From Megaleporinus macrocephalus (lineage: Eukaryota > Chordata > Actinopteri > Characiformes > Anostomidae): a DNA stretch of 64,000 nt. The stretch is taken from positions 9,091,089-9,155,088 of the forward strand of contig CM038725.1 in NCBI GenBank assembly GCA_021613375.1. Reading direction: 5' to 3'. Both the position numbers and the translations under genes were made by a program. How positions within the stretch are numbered: position 1 is the stretch's first letter; every line of letters begins with the position of its first letter. The notes beneath the pieces were generated by a model that was given only the letters and a program-made list of their open reading frames with translations, made no database searches and was not told the DNA's origin. Positions 1 through 53,639 of this stretch are shown one piece after another.

Positions 1-2995
1 ATGTGGAAGAAAGCTTTGAAGGGGAAATAACAAGCAAACCTCTTGAAAAATCAAACTCAAGCAGTTTTAGGCTGTTAGCATCTGTGAGAGGGGGAAAACT
101 GTAGGGAACTCATTAGGCAAAGGATGTGCCAGCACAAGAGGAAGCCAGTCTTTGCACTCCCAGCTTCTACGCAACAACTGAAAGTATCATTCAATCATTT
201 GCAGCACAATGCATTGCATGCGACATTCAGTAACACCGTCCTGTGGTGTTCATGAAGCTACATGACACCTACATAAACCCACCATGACATAAACCTACAT
301 TGACAAGGCGTATTCCAATAAACATCCTTTATCACAAAGACTGCCAACTCTGATGTGAAGTTGACCCAACGTTGATTTCTCCTGACAACTGACTTGTGTC
401 ATGAAACCTTTTGGGGGGTAATGACAGGTTATAACAACTGACTTTGTAGTGTAGGGTACATTACAGTAACATAATGCTGATGATGTGACCCAAGAGCTTT
501 GCAATCTTAAAATATTAACATCACAATGTATGATAATATGCATTTTGGAGGGATATCAAAGCACTTCCCAACTGCATGTTTGATTACATAGGCAGCATAA
601 TTAATTAATTCTATTTAATTGGTTTAAGTTCTGAGCAATATGTGAAATGTTTAATACAAATCCTTGGATGCACAGATATTACTTATGTATAAAAGAACCG
701 ATCACAATGAATATGATGACTATATCAAAAGATTATCTAAATTCTTAATTATTATAAATGAATAATATTATAAATCAACATAATGTGACTGAGCTACAAC
801 ATCTGCCATTTCCTCCCAAAGAGTTTCACACCCCAACCTAATGTCCTCTGACAAGCCGGTATAAGCAATCATTAACGTTTATGTAGGTCTAAGTAGGTCA
901 TAAAGGGCTTATGTAGGCGTCGTGAACACTGCCCTACAGTGTTAAATAGTTACTTGGCTTTTCTGATGCTTGCGAGACTCGCGCTGTGGCCGGCCTGTAG
1001 AGGGCAACAGCGTTCTTAGTACAGTGAATGCTGTCGGGTGGGTGTGTGAGTGTCCCACAGATCCACCGCTCCCACAGCCAAGCCAGCATCATCACAGCTC
1101 TCAGCCTAAGCATGGTTTCCACTCAGCTCAGCAAAACGACGAGAGAGAGCAGGAGTTTCGCCAGGCGCGAAGACGGGAACGCAGCATAAAGACAACGGAG
1201 AACAGCAGGCTTTGCTACATAACGTCCACAGGCACTGACAGTAGGAGGAATATGATGGTCAAGTGCCTGGTTTAAGTGTATGTGTCTACTTTACAATTAT
1301 CCCAAACCTAAAGGCATTTGTAAGACGGCCCTCTCTAGAAAGGCAACAGGAGATTTTTATTTTTTAATTTTTTTTCCTTTTAAAAATCAAAGGCACAGGT
1401 AATGCCAGGAGAGGACAGCTCTTGAGTTTTCTACTTTAGCTGACAAACTACTGAGCCCTATTTGATCTTCACTATTGCAACCTGTTTGGGGGGACGGTGG
1501 AGGTGAAAAAAAGAAAACCTGACCAATGACATAACAAAATAGAAAGAAACAGTGGGTATAAGTGGTCATTTAGTGTTTTCCCCCCAAAACGTAACGCTCA
1601 TTTGAACTATTCTTGTTGTACACGGGCTCAAGATAGGAGAATAATTATCTAATGACAAAGTGCATACCTGATTCGCAATACAAGCTTTACTCACGGACGC
1701 ATGCAGCCATTCCTCATGCACATTTCCTATGTAAACGTGCATCTCTTACCAATTTCCGAAAGAGAGATTCAAGGCAATCACGTCAGGAATGACCTCATCT
1801 TTTCTCCACAATTTAGGCTAAAGTGCATAGGTGGTTTTAGTAATTATACTGTGAACGAGGGCCGGCCAATCATTAGTGCTGCTCTAGTGCTGTTGAAGAG
1901 GTCTCCAAAATCGCATCTCAAATCAAACACCATTACCTACACGGTTACAACATAAATTACTCGTCTACCAACAACAGTACAAAACCCAAAATCCATCCCG
2001 GGACCACATACATCGTTCCCTTCATCCCCCCGCCCCACCCAAACACCCAATCACGCCCCCATCCCAAAATACAAAGTTAGCAAAGGCATAATATTAAAGC
2101 ATGTGGTTACAATACAAAGACTTTGGACCCTTTGTCCATGGACGCTGAGCATGAGGCTAAAAAACACATCCACCGTTGTACAGAAGAAAAAGTCATACCA
2201 TGCTACAAAATGTAACCCCTGTTTTAAAAAGCTGAAGTTTAGAAACAGTCAATGCCATGCACACCAAAGGCAGACCCAATCAGAACATACCAGAAGAAGA
2301 AGAAGAAGAAGAAGAAGAAAACAAGCATCAAAGTGCTGTCTAGTCCAAAACCACCAACACAGCATTCCATTTCCAAGAACCACACCGGCCCGAGGGCTAA
2401 CGCCATAGATTTGTCTGTGACAGCCAGTCAGTTCAACTCTGTAGTTAGAAAAGCTTCTTCTTGGACTCTCATAGAGGCACAAACAGCAAGTTAGCTGAGC
2501 GAATGTTAGCTAGTATATTGTTCTCTGCAGAAAAGAAGTCTGCATAGTAACAGGAATACCAGAATAAAGAACAACTTTCATTATCTGACGTGTACTGCCA
2601 CCCGCTGTAAGGAATTTGTAGCACTCAAGACCACTGACCCTTCAAAACGGCTATTAATTACAAGTTATTCATTTTTTCAGAAGATGGTCCTGAGATTGCT
2701 AGAAAAAAGTCTCAATAACAAACTGTAGGTCAAAAGAAAAGAAGTAATAAACATGTTCCTGGACCGTGAGGGTAGACCACCAAGAAAGTTTTACTTTTGA
2801 CAGAGGGGAGAACATCGAACCCAGTCCTGCTTCAGATCTAGATAAAAACAATCCACGGTTTTTGCATGACCTTCCATTCTGAAGAAGCCCTTAATGAAAA
2901 AAGGAAATAGCCAAGACAGGCTGCCAGCCTTTCAGGGCTGAGCCATACATATTCAAATAATCAAACTTGGGGCAACTCTGTATCTCCAACTTGGC
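1..2995. other. 3'-flanking DNA, no gene recognised
   Basis: Only short, unconvincing ORFs on both strands. A short (GAA)n run lies near 2293-2320 and a C-rich stretch near 2025-2065. I see no exon of a known family. Part of it could be distal 3' UTR of rhobtb2. Confidence 0.5.
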
Positions 2996-3222
2996 CCTCT
3001 GCACATCTTTGGACAGTGGAAGGAAACTCATGCGGACTTGAGAGAACATGCAAACTCGGGACCCTGGTCGCCCAAGCTGGGCAATAGAACCCAGGATCTT
3101 CTTGCTGTGAGGCCCACTGCACCTCGTCAAAGAATGAAAAACCTGAAAAAGCTCTTTGCAGACCTTCTTTAAAAAGCTGAACGCAAAGCTCCTCGATCTA
3201 ATAAAGGCCAAGGGTGGACAAG

Positions 3223-3302
<80 letters not shown>

Positions 3303-3443
3303 CCTGGAGGAAACCCACTCAAGCACGGGGTGAATATACACATGCCACACAGACCGGCCCGGACCGGGAATCCAACCAGGACCTTCTTGCTGTGAGTGCT
3401 AACCACCACACCACCAAGCTAACCACTACACCACCGTGCCGCC
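2996..3443 (-). mobile_element. tRNA-derived SINE copies, split by (TA)n
   Basis: 2996-3150 is a diverged reverse copy (TTTGGACAGTGGAAGGAAAC ... CTTCTTGCTGTGAGG). 3301-3443 is a better copy ending in CTAACCACTACACCACCGTG CCGCC, the complement of the SINE 5' end. They match the forward copy at 63304-63621, which shows A-box-like and B-box-like motifs. The (TA)n array at 3223-3301 sits between them. Confidence 0.8.
3223..3301. repeat. (TA)n microsatellite
   Basis: About 39 uninterrupted TA units, directly abutting the SINE copy that begins at 3301. Confidence 0.95.
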
Positions 3444-4544
3444 ACTGTGTGTGTGTGTATATATATATATAAATTTAAATTAATAGGTGTAAGTTTCTGT
3501 TTTTAGGTGTAAGTATGTTTTTGATGTCAAAAAAGGAATCACTTGTACTTAATAGCCATTTAACAGTAAACAAAACAAATGAAGGGTGGTCTCCTGACTT
3601 TTGCACAGAACTGTGTATTAAAACACTGAACTCCCTCAAGGACATCTGCTGTTTCCCAAAAATCTTTTAGTCAGAGCCTAACTGTTTTAGCACCAGGTTG
3701 CAGATCTTTTTCTCTCACTCTCTCTTTTTTTTTTTGTTCCTTTCCTTCCGAAGATCAGCCTCATTCGCACCTGGGCCCAGTGAGATTCTCTCGCGCATCT
3801 ATTTCAGTAACTGTTGATGGTTCCAACATGTCTCCAGAGAGAAGGAAGCCTTTCCACATCATGCGTCTTCGGCTAGCTCCCGCAGAAGACACCTGGGTGC
3901 AGCCTTGAGGGGGTGCAAAGAAAAAAAAATCTGAAACCCAGAAATAGAGGAAGGTGCCACAAAAAAAAGAAAGAAGAAGAAAAAAGAGAAAAGTTCACCC
4001 AACGTTTTGCTTGCCTTCACTTCTACATTTCCCAGAAATAGCACTCTTGTGAAACGCTAGCTACGGAATCGTGCCTCATTAGGAATGTAGCACCTTGCTC
4101 CAAGCATCCTAAGCAAAAGAATGACTCTGAAGAACAAGGACGCTCGAAGCTCCACCTAAAACCGAGGAAGGGAATAAAAAAAAAAAACATTCTGTTGCAG
4201 GCACTCGTTCTCTTGATTAGAAAGGCGATCGAAAACCACGTTCCGTTCTGATGATTAGCTCGGCTGATAGGTAGAAGGTAGAAACAGACAGAAGATGTTT
4301 GACGAGTACTCGGTGGGCGAAAACTCACTTTTCCGAAGGGTCAACCAAGCAGAGAGATACATCTACAGCTATCTTACATTACAATACCACATTAGTAGAA
4401 CAAATCAGCTACAACATCCCATCTTCATATTTGCTACAAGCCTTTAAGGTGAGGGTCATAAAGCTTCGCGGCTCCTGGACAGTCAGGAATTTTGTTCATT
4501 TAGGATTGTCACATTGGAATAAAAGAGACAGGATATATATATTT
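3444..4544. other. Unannotated 3'-flanking DNA
   Basis: Short (TG)n/(TA)n runs at about 3446-3470 and a few A-rich tracts. No coding or family signal seen. Confidence 0.5.
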
Positions 4545-4549
4545 ATATA

Positions 4550-4726
4550 TCTTGTCGCAGTCCAATGAAAAACAAATATCTCGAAAATTGCAACTTCAAT
4601 GATAGTCAATGGAACCAGAGTTTTTTTCCCAAGCTATTTTAGAGCACTTCTATTGGTCCATTCGTCATAAAATTTTGGGTTCAAATGATGTAGAAAACTC
4701 AAAATACATGTTTTTGATTGGACAGT

Positions 4727-4779
<53 letters not shown>
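4550..4779. mobile_element. MITE-1 copy with flanking (TA)n
   Basis: Element of about 180 bp with inverted ends: left GTCGCAGTCCAATGAAAAAC and right ATTGGACAGTGAC (complement GTCACTGTCCAAT). Its right end, near 4729, runs straight into 49 bases of (TA)n at 4731-4779, and a TA-rich tract precedes its left end. Same family as the copies near 6.9, 21.2, 32.2, 40.7, 48.0 and 57.2 kb. Confidence 0.75.
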
Positions 4780-4784
<5 letters not shown>

Positions 4785-6251
4785 ACGAGCAAAAACAACT
4801 AACAGGAGTAAAGCAGTGGCGAGTAGGAATACTGTCACTGTGGTGGTTAGAAGTCCTGAGCACCATTGTTCTCTGCATGAAGTGGAAAGTGAGGCTCCAG
4901 CTGTGTATCATCAAATGATACAGTCTATCTGCAGGTAGAGGTAGAAGACAGGACTGAGGATAGCTAAATTTGTTCTGAGCGGGGAGGAGATGAATGGGTG
5001 GGCGTGGCATGGGCAGAAGTGTCACAGCTTAGTTTTTGGTTATCAGGCAAGATGTTAGAAGCGAGAGCAGTCGTCGAAAAGCTTCTCAAGTGAAAAGGTG
5101 ATCAGAGAAAAGAGAAAAGGCAAGAACTGCGGCTTCAATGACCTGCTCTTGGTATAGTCGCTCACATAGGAGTAAACTTAGAAAGCAAAAGTGCCCCTAG
5201 TGGCTTGGAGATGTAAAGGCAAGTGAATTTGGAAGAAGAAAACAAAAAATCGCTAGTGGTCAGAAAGTCATTCTAATCATAAATAAAACTGACATTTGAG
5301 ATTGTTAATACTCTCCATGGCAGTGTTAGAAGAAGCCCTAAATTCCAACCTCACTTGCTGTGAAGTTTTTAGTTGTTTTTTCGAGTTTGTTCTCCACTTC
5401 CATGCGTTTTGGTGAGGCGTTTTTAATCATCCCAGCGAGCTGGAGTCGTCTCTCTCTCTCTTCGCTGCACTGTCACAGCCTTCTTGGGTGAATGACCCGA
5501 GCTATGCACCACTTGTTTATTTAGTGTTCTGTTTCTGCCCCTGGCCTACTTCATTAACAAGTCCTAGCAACAGGGATTCTTGAGTGGAGTTCCCCCACAT
5601 AGTGCCTCAACCGAAAAAAACAAAAAAACAACTGGCATGAAGAGCCAAACGCGGGGCTGCGGAAGATCGAAACCAGAAAACTTTAGTGAGGCAAAACCTT
5701 AATATAGGCAAAAGTGGTTCAGTACTGAGGCGAAAAGAAAAAAACCCCAAAACAAAACAAACCGTTTGAACCACAGTTCAACAGGACTGAACCTTCTGAC
5801 GGATGAACAAATCCCTGCCGCTGTTTTAGCTGTTAGGTGCATTCAAAGCGTAAGGTATTTTGCAGCTCTTGTATGCATTGGATGAGGTCTTTTTCTTTTT
5901 TTTGTGTTTTTTTTTGTCAATTTGCCCCCAGATACAGGTTTCACAGATGAAGCTCATCGCAACAGCACCATGCGCTATGCATGCTCGGGCGCCAGCGCCT
6001 AGGCCTGGTGCTGGGTGAGAGTGCGGTTGAGAACGTGTTTGTTTTGCAGTTCTTGTATAACAATAACAGTCTTAGGAGATGAAGGCAGATCATTGCCATG
6101 AAGACATTCCCTATGGGGTGTTGTGGTGAGGCCTCCAACCTTGCTGGATTAGCACAGTGGAACACGCAACACAAAGAGTGAGAAAGATCCTACGCTTTCT
6201 CTCTCCCCATTCACAAGACATGCTGCCGGCTCCTGCAGGGGGGCCACAGCT

Positions 6252-6294
<43 letters not shown>

Positions 6295-6507
6295 TGTTTT
6301 GTGCCTCAGGCCTGCTTAAAAGCCTGGCTTAAAGAGGGAAGGCGGAAGCTCTGAGGCGAAGCGGCGCCAAACTAACATCCAGCAGCCAGGACACGCACAC
6401 TGGATACAGGAGAACGGTGGCTCCCCAGACTCGGCGACAGGCAACGCGGCCGAGGAGAGGCCAGGGGGTTTGGGGCGGGAGGGGTTCTGTCGGATAGGGG
6501 TGCGCCT
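4780..6507 (-). other. Presumed 3' UTR and 3' flank of rhobtb2
   Basis: No gene is recognised here. It follows the stop codon directly and is mostly single-copy in appearance. AATAAA hexamers on the coding strand occur inside the (TTTA)n run at 6252-6295 and again near 5517-5522, so the transcript could end about 250 nt after the stop or further on. The real polyadenylation site cannot be chosen from sequence alone. Confidence 0.4.
6252..6295. repeat. (TTTA)n microsatellite
   Basis: About eleven TTTA units just beyond the rhobtb2 stop codon. On the gene's strand this reads (TAAA)n and supplies overlapping AATAAA hexamers. Confidence 0.9.
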
Positions 6508-48155
<41,648 letters not shown>

Positions 48156-48179
48156 ATATTAGTTCAGGGTTATGGAGAA

Positions 48180-48965
48180 CTATGTCAATACTGGGGCTAA
48201 AGCAATAACCGTGATATTATAATACCGCGCTATTGACCTGCCAACTACATGGAATTGCAAGCAACCGTCACACCTCTATGTTCGTGTTTTTATTTGTTTG
48301 TAAGATCCTTCTTGTTTCTGCTGCATGTGCAGTGGAGGTTAATTATTATTTAAAAGCACCAACTGTTCGCATCCGCTGTTGCTTACTGCGGAATGTCGGC
48401 CTTTTTATGGAAATAACGGCAGCTACTCTCGTTGCCAAACCAAATGTGACTTAGTTCGGCTTTCAACCAAATGGAAAGAAGGTGCCAGCCAATTTAGACA
48501 AGACACTCTGCAAACTCTGTGTAGGGAAGGTTGCTGTGAACCGTTAAATACATCGAATTTGAGATCCCACCTAGCTACCTATCATCCAGCTATCAAAGGG
48601 CAACTGCTGCCCCCAGCAGCTCTAAGCTGCGGAGCCTCCTCAAAAGCAACAGCTCAGGCTGGTTCCAGCCCACAGTTAGGAGTGGCTGAATGATTTAAAT
48701 GCTTTGCACTAGGTTCCAAATACAGTTGTGAAAGTAACACATCAGTAGCAATACCAGTTGGCTGGCAAGACATGTTTTTTTATACTTGCCTAAACATTTT
48801 TTTTTTTTCTTGATTAGTCGAGCAATCTGACAACAAATTTTCAGATTACTCTAATGTTTGAGTGTGTTAGGAATTAAAATGTTTTATTATTTTTATGGAT
48901 TTGTAACCAATGGATGATTGTGTTGCATGTAGGAAAACGCATGGCCATCCTGGACTTGTATTATG
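48180..48965 (+). pseudogene. hAT-derived segment with frameshifted BED finger
   Basis: At about 48497-48600 one frame reads KTLCKLCVGKVAVNR and the next frame continues LNTSNLRSHLATYHP. Joined in thought, these give the C-x2-C and H-x4-H of a BED zinc finger; a one-base shift and an in-frame stop separate them. The tract 48805-48960 (GGAAAACGCATGGCCATCCT) recurs at 59545-59705. No catalytic domain is readable. Confidence 0.65.
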
Positions 48966-49129
48966 TATTAAATGTGTGTAAATGTATGTAAACGTACTAA
49001 AGGGTACCTTAAACGCACGTGATCTACAAACGGTTAAAGACTAAGAGTCTACACTCTGACTCGACTTTTAGAGGCACCAATGGCACATAGCCTACACGCC
49101 TCACACACAAGAAATCAGACAGTTTGTGG

Positions 49130-49518
49130 TAGGGCTGTGTATTGGCAAGAACCTGGCAATACAATACATATCGTAATACAGCGGTCACTATTCAATATAT
49201 CACGATATACTGCAATACTGCAAGCAAAGTGATGTATTGCGATTTTTATAATTTTACTATTAAATCACACCACTATATGAACAGGTTTGTTAATGCTTAC
49301 AATAGCACTGCGCCCTTGTGCTGCTTGTTAATGTTGGAGTGGAGCTGAAAATGGATTACAACACTGCCATCTAGTGGTCAGAGGTTTAAACATAACACAC
49401 AATGATTCACTTTCTGTCAGGAATCTATGTATCGATACTGTGTTTTTCAGAATCGATACAGTATCACCAAACATAATATCCCGATATTCAATATTTTCAA
49501 TATTTTGTTACACCCCTA
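49130..49518. mobile_element. hAT MITE family A, intact copy with target duplication
   Basis: Perfect 8-bp duplication GTTTGTGG at 49122-49129 and 49519-49526. Termini TAGGGCTGTGTA and TTACACCCCTA are imperfect inverted repeats. Non-coding, 389 bp. This copy fixes the family as hAT. Confidence 0.95.
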
Positions 49519-49526
49519 GTTTGTGG

Positions 49527-50744
49527 ACTACATATTTTGCCAGAGAGTCGTTTGAGAAGCAGCTACGTGTGTTTTAAAGCTCCCGCGGTATCGAGAACAG
49601 TCTTAGGTTCTACACTGGACGATTAAGAAACGGTTAGTAATGCGACTTTTTTAAAGAGACACTACTGAAAGAAACATGTTACACGTGTTAATAATCTTTA
49701 AATAATCTATAAGATAAGATAAACAGGTAAACAGGTGCTGCCCTGCTGCTGTGTTGATGAAGCTCTACGGGCCTAGTCCTGAAATAACCTTGCATATATC
49801 AAAACCCCGCTCTCAATCAGGGCGCTAATACTGTCTCCATAATAAAACAGCTCAGAGAACTTGCTCAGTTGTGGCCCTTTAAAGACTGAGGTTCAAATCC
49901 AACACACACAAACATGTGTATTCCTCACGTGAGCTCTCTGCTATTTTTGCCGAGCGACAGCATGGCCTACCTGAGAGTCTGTGAGCGCTCAGGCTGCTAG
50001 CAGAGAGCAAAGCCCAGTGGCAGAGTTTATTTTGGAAAAGTGCACATGGCTCCCATCTGCTACAGCAGATTACGAGCAAGCCTGTGCTTTCATGCACACA
50101 CTCACATACACATAAACACCCAGGCGTTCATCCACGTCGAGACAGAGTCTCATTGTGTAAGAAACGAAGAACAAAAAAAAAAAAAAAAAAAAGAATTAAC
50201 TTCTTAAGAGACGTTCTTAGAATGGACTACTGAGAAGCATGCATGACAGCACATACTGCTGTAACTCGATATCCATGACAACAAAAAAAGCCCTTCGCAG
50301 GCTCTAACACGATTAAGCTGTGAGAGGTGGTCAGTGTTCTTTCTCAGGCCGGAGAGAAAAGGATGGACCAGGTTACGGAGACGAGGTTCTGCAACAGGAA
50401 CTGGCTATGCTGAGCCATCGTGAGTAGGCTAAACGTACTTGCAACAGATCGTTGGACGGGTGTAGATTTGCCTCCGAAGGAGAAACAGAAGAAGAAGCTG
50501 AGGCTGAGGCTGATGCTGCATGTGGCAAGACTTCAAACACTTCAACAATTCATTAACTTTATCCTAGCTGGAGTAATGATGGCAACACATTCGAAGACTG
50601 TGATGCTGTTTAACCCTTTAAGCTCCGTCCTCAGAGAAGCTGTCACACCTGGATGTGCACACGATGGTCAAAGTTAAAATGCGTTAGCATGTGGAACTTC
50701 AGCCGTGATTGCTATCCTTATATAAAACAAGTATTATGGACACA
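49527..50744. other. 5' intron or flank, nothing recognised
   Basis: A poly-A run at 50173-50191; no exon or element recognised. Confidence 0.45.
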
Positions 50745-51259
50745 CACTACCGCTCAAAAGTTTGGGATCACAGTGAAATGTTCTTGTTTTCAATGGAGTA
50801 TCTTCTTCCTTAACACAACAATGGACTGACGGGTCTCTAAAGAAAGTTGTTTCTTTCTGGTCATTGTGAGTCGGTCAGCAAGCCATCAACTGCTGATCTT
50901 CAGATACTAAACTAACCTAGAATGTTGTTCCCTTTTATACTCACTTATTAGTAGAATGATTTTCAGCTGTGCATCACAATTGAGCAAGAGTGTCCTAACA
51001 ACCAATTAGTCCAATAACATCCTTAACTTGGATTGGCGGCCGTACCAGGAGATTTAGACAGAGGACTGAGAATTGCTGATTATAGGACTATATGTAAAAT
51101 AAGCCTCTATACAAAAATAGACTTTAATACAAACATTTTTATTCTTTAAAAATCATCTGATACAAATTAATTGTAAAATGGACAACACTGTTTGTGAATT
51201 GCATGAATTGCATGAAAATAGCACGAAATGAAATTCTAAAGTGATCCTAAACTTTTAAG

Positions 51260-51346
<87 letters not shown>
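50745..51346. mobile_element. Tc1/mariner-type MITE, copy 2, with (TA)n at its right end
   Basis: Reverse-orientation copy of 15464-15978: left end CACTACCGCTCAAAAGTTTG, right end AAACTTTTAAGCGG, whose last five bases TAGTG are replaced by (TA)n at 51263-51346. Length to the array is about 518 bp, nearly the same as copy 1. Confidence 0.9.
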
Positions 51347-51350
<4 letters not shown>

Positions 51351-51639
51351 TTGTGTGTGTGTACTAAATTGTTGTCAAAACAATACAAGGGGCAGTGGAA
51401 TTGATGACCCCCTGCTGTAAGGGGCTCAGAAACACGAGGAAAATGGTTATTCTAGACTTAATGCATTAAAGGGTACCTTAAACGCACATGATCTATAAAT
51501 GGTTGAAGACTAAGACTCTACGCTCTGACTCGACTTTTAGAGGCACAAATGACACGTAGCCTACGCGCCTCACAGCTACGTGTGTTTTAAAGCTCCCGCG
51601 GTATCAAGAACAGTCTAAGGTTCTACACTGAGCTTTCAC

Positions 51640-51811
51640 AAGAGCTTGTTAAAAATGGTAATAAACATGGTTTCGACCATGTTTCATGACTTGCGTCCGC
51701 TAACATCCACATATACCCCGCCCTTGATCGGTATCGGCTATCGGCCGATCGTGCTGAAAGGTGATCGGCCATCGGAATCGGCCTCAAAAACGCTGATCGC
51801 TCCATCTCTAT
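51640..51811. mobile_element. hAT family C, 3' end fragment
   Basis: Matches the right-hand 170 bases of 33179-33991 (CATGTTTCATGACTTGCG, GCCTCAAAAACGCTGATCGC TCCATCTCTA). Confidence 0.8.
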
Positions 51812-52686
51812 TAATAATCATTACATATTTGTTACAGTAGCCATAAAAGGTCAGGGAAATGTTTGCTTGCTCATAGAAGAAATTTGTGACGTAATAAATT
51901 TTTCACTTTTTGGCTTTGTTGGACTAATGGTGCTCATTAAGTACTGATACAGTGCTATTAAAAAGAGAGAAGAACAGATTAAAATGGCAGGAATGGTGCA
52001 GCTGATTCAGCATCAAGTGGGTTAATAGACATTCCTTCAGACTAAACGTCTCACATTCATTCATACACTTCCAAAAGAAAAAAAAAAAGAAAAAAGTTCC
52101 GCCAGGCAGTAGATTCAATTCAACAAAGGACACGGCTATCTGTATCATGAGTTGCGATGAGCTCGGCTACCCGGCTCTGCTCCATAAAAAGCGCCTATGA
52201 AAGATTGATAGGGCCGCTCCTTATTATTCCATTGACAAAGACGTCATTGGTGTGACCTCCGATGCCAGGCTGGGGGGTTGAGTGTGTCTAAAAATGGATT
52301 CTATTCAGAGGGACACACGAGCCATCTTTTCAGTGCTTAACAATCGCTCGCTCCTCCATTCACATCTCTCGGAGGATGAGGAGGCATAGACCGTACTGGC
52401 TCAGCATCACGCTGAAAGCACAATGAATGCAGGACAGATGTTCCATCCATGCCTCCTTCAGCGTGCTGTCACTGAGCTCGGACTTCTATAGCACACGTTA
52501 AGATATACTGTCTCCTTTCTGATATTGGATATTCTTCTTTTTCTTTCTGCTTTACGAGTCATGTCCTCTGCGTCCTCTGTCCTCACACCAACTACTTCCA
52601 TGTCCTCTCTAACTGCATCCAAATACCTCATCTTTGGCCTTCCTCTTTGTCTTTTTCCTGGCAGCTGCATTTCTAACATCCTTCTA

Positions 52687-53565
52687 CTAGGGATGTAGGA
52701 AAATATTGAAATATCGAACATCGGGATATTATGTTTGGTGATACTGTATCGATTCTCAAAAACAGAGTATCGATACACAGATTCCTGGCAAAAAAAGAAT
52801 CAGTGTTTGCTGTGTTTAAACATCTGACCACTAGATGGCAGTGTTGTAATCCATTTTTAGCTCCACTCCAACATTAACAAGCAGCACAAGGGTGCAATGC
52901 TATTGTAAGCATTGATAAACCTGTTCATACAGTGGTGTGTTTTAGGGGTGTGCCATTTCGTATCGTACACAATAATATCGCCAACATTTTTAAATATGGT
53001 GAACGATATTATACCCTGAAATATTGTGCCACTTCACCCATCCCTAATTATCACATCAGGTACTACTTTTACTGTTTTTAGCAAAAGAAAAATTCACACT
53101 TTTCTCATTTCCCATTTTATACTGTATCTACTAGAGACAGATTTTATCTGTTCAGTATCATTCATTTTACTTCAGTCCTGGATATATGGAGATATTTGGA
53201 GTGCGTTATTTAGTATCACAACATTCTGGATCATTGACTTCTGTTACAATCTGATAAAAAAAAAACAATTGTATTTTTATATATCTCCGTTAGGGGTGTG
53301 CCATATCATAACGTATGCAATAATAAAATAAAGTTTTAATTTATTGCAGTAGTGTATTCTTGAAATATATTTTTTTAATTCAATGTTTTATCATATCGAC
53401 AAGAGTATCGTTATCACGAAAATACCATGAAATATTGTGATATTATTGTAGGGCTATATCGCCCACCTCTATATCACAGTATATCGTGATATATTGAATA
53501 GCGACCGCTGTATCATGACACATATTGTATCGCCAGGTTCTTGCCAATACACAGCCCTACCCTTA
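52687..53565 (-). mobile_element. hAT family A copy inserted in the LINE, itself split by a family B copy
   Basis: 52687-52945 and 53471-53565 are the two halves of a reverse family A element (TAGGGATGTAGGAAAAT ... and ... CCAATACACAGCCCTA). Between them, 52945-53470 is a full-length reverse family B element (TAGGGGTGTGCCATTTCGTA ... GGCTATATCGCCCACCTCT). About 25 bases of family A are missing at the junction. Confidence 0.85.
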
Positions 53566-53639
53566 ACCAATATCCAACCATCTCAGTCTGGCCTCTCTAA
53601 CTCTAACATCCAGTTCTTTCTCCTGTCTCTTTGTCAATG

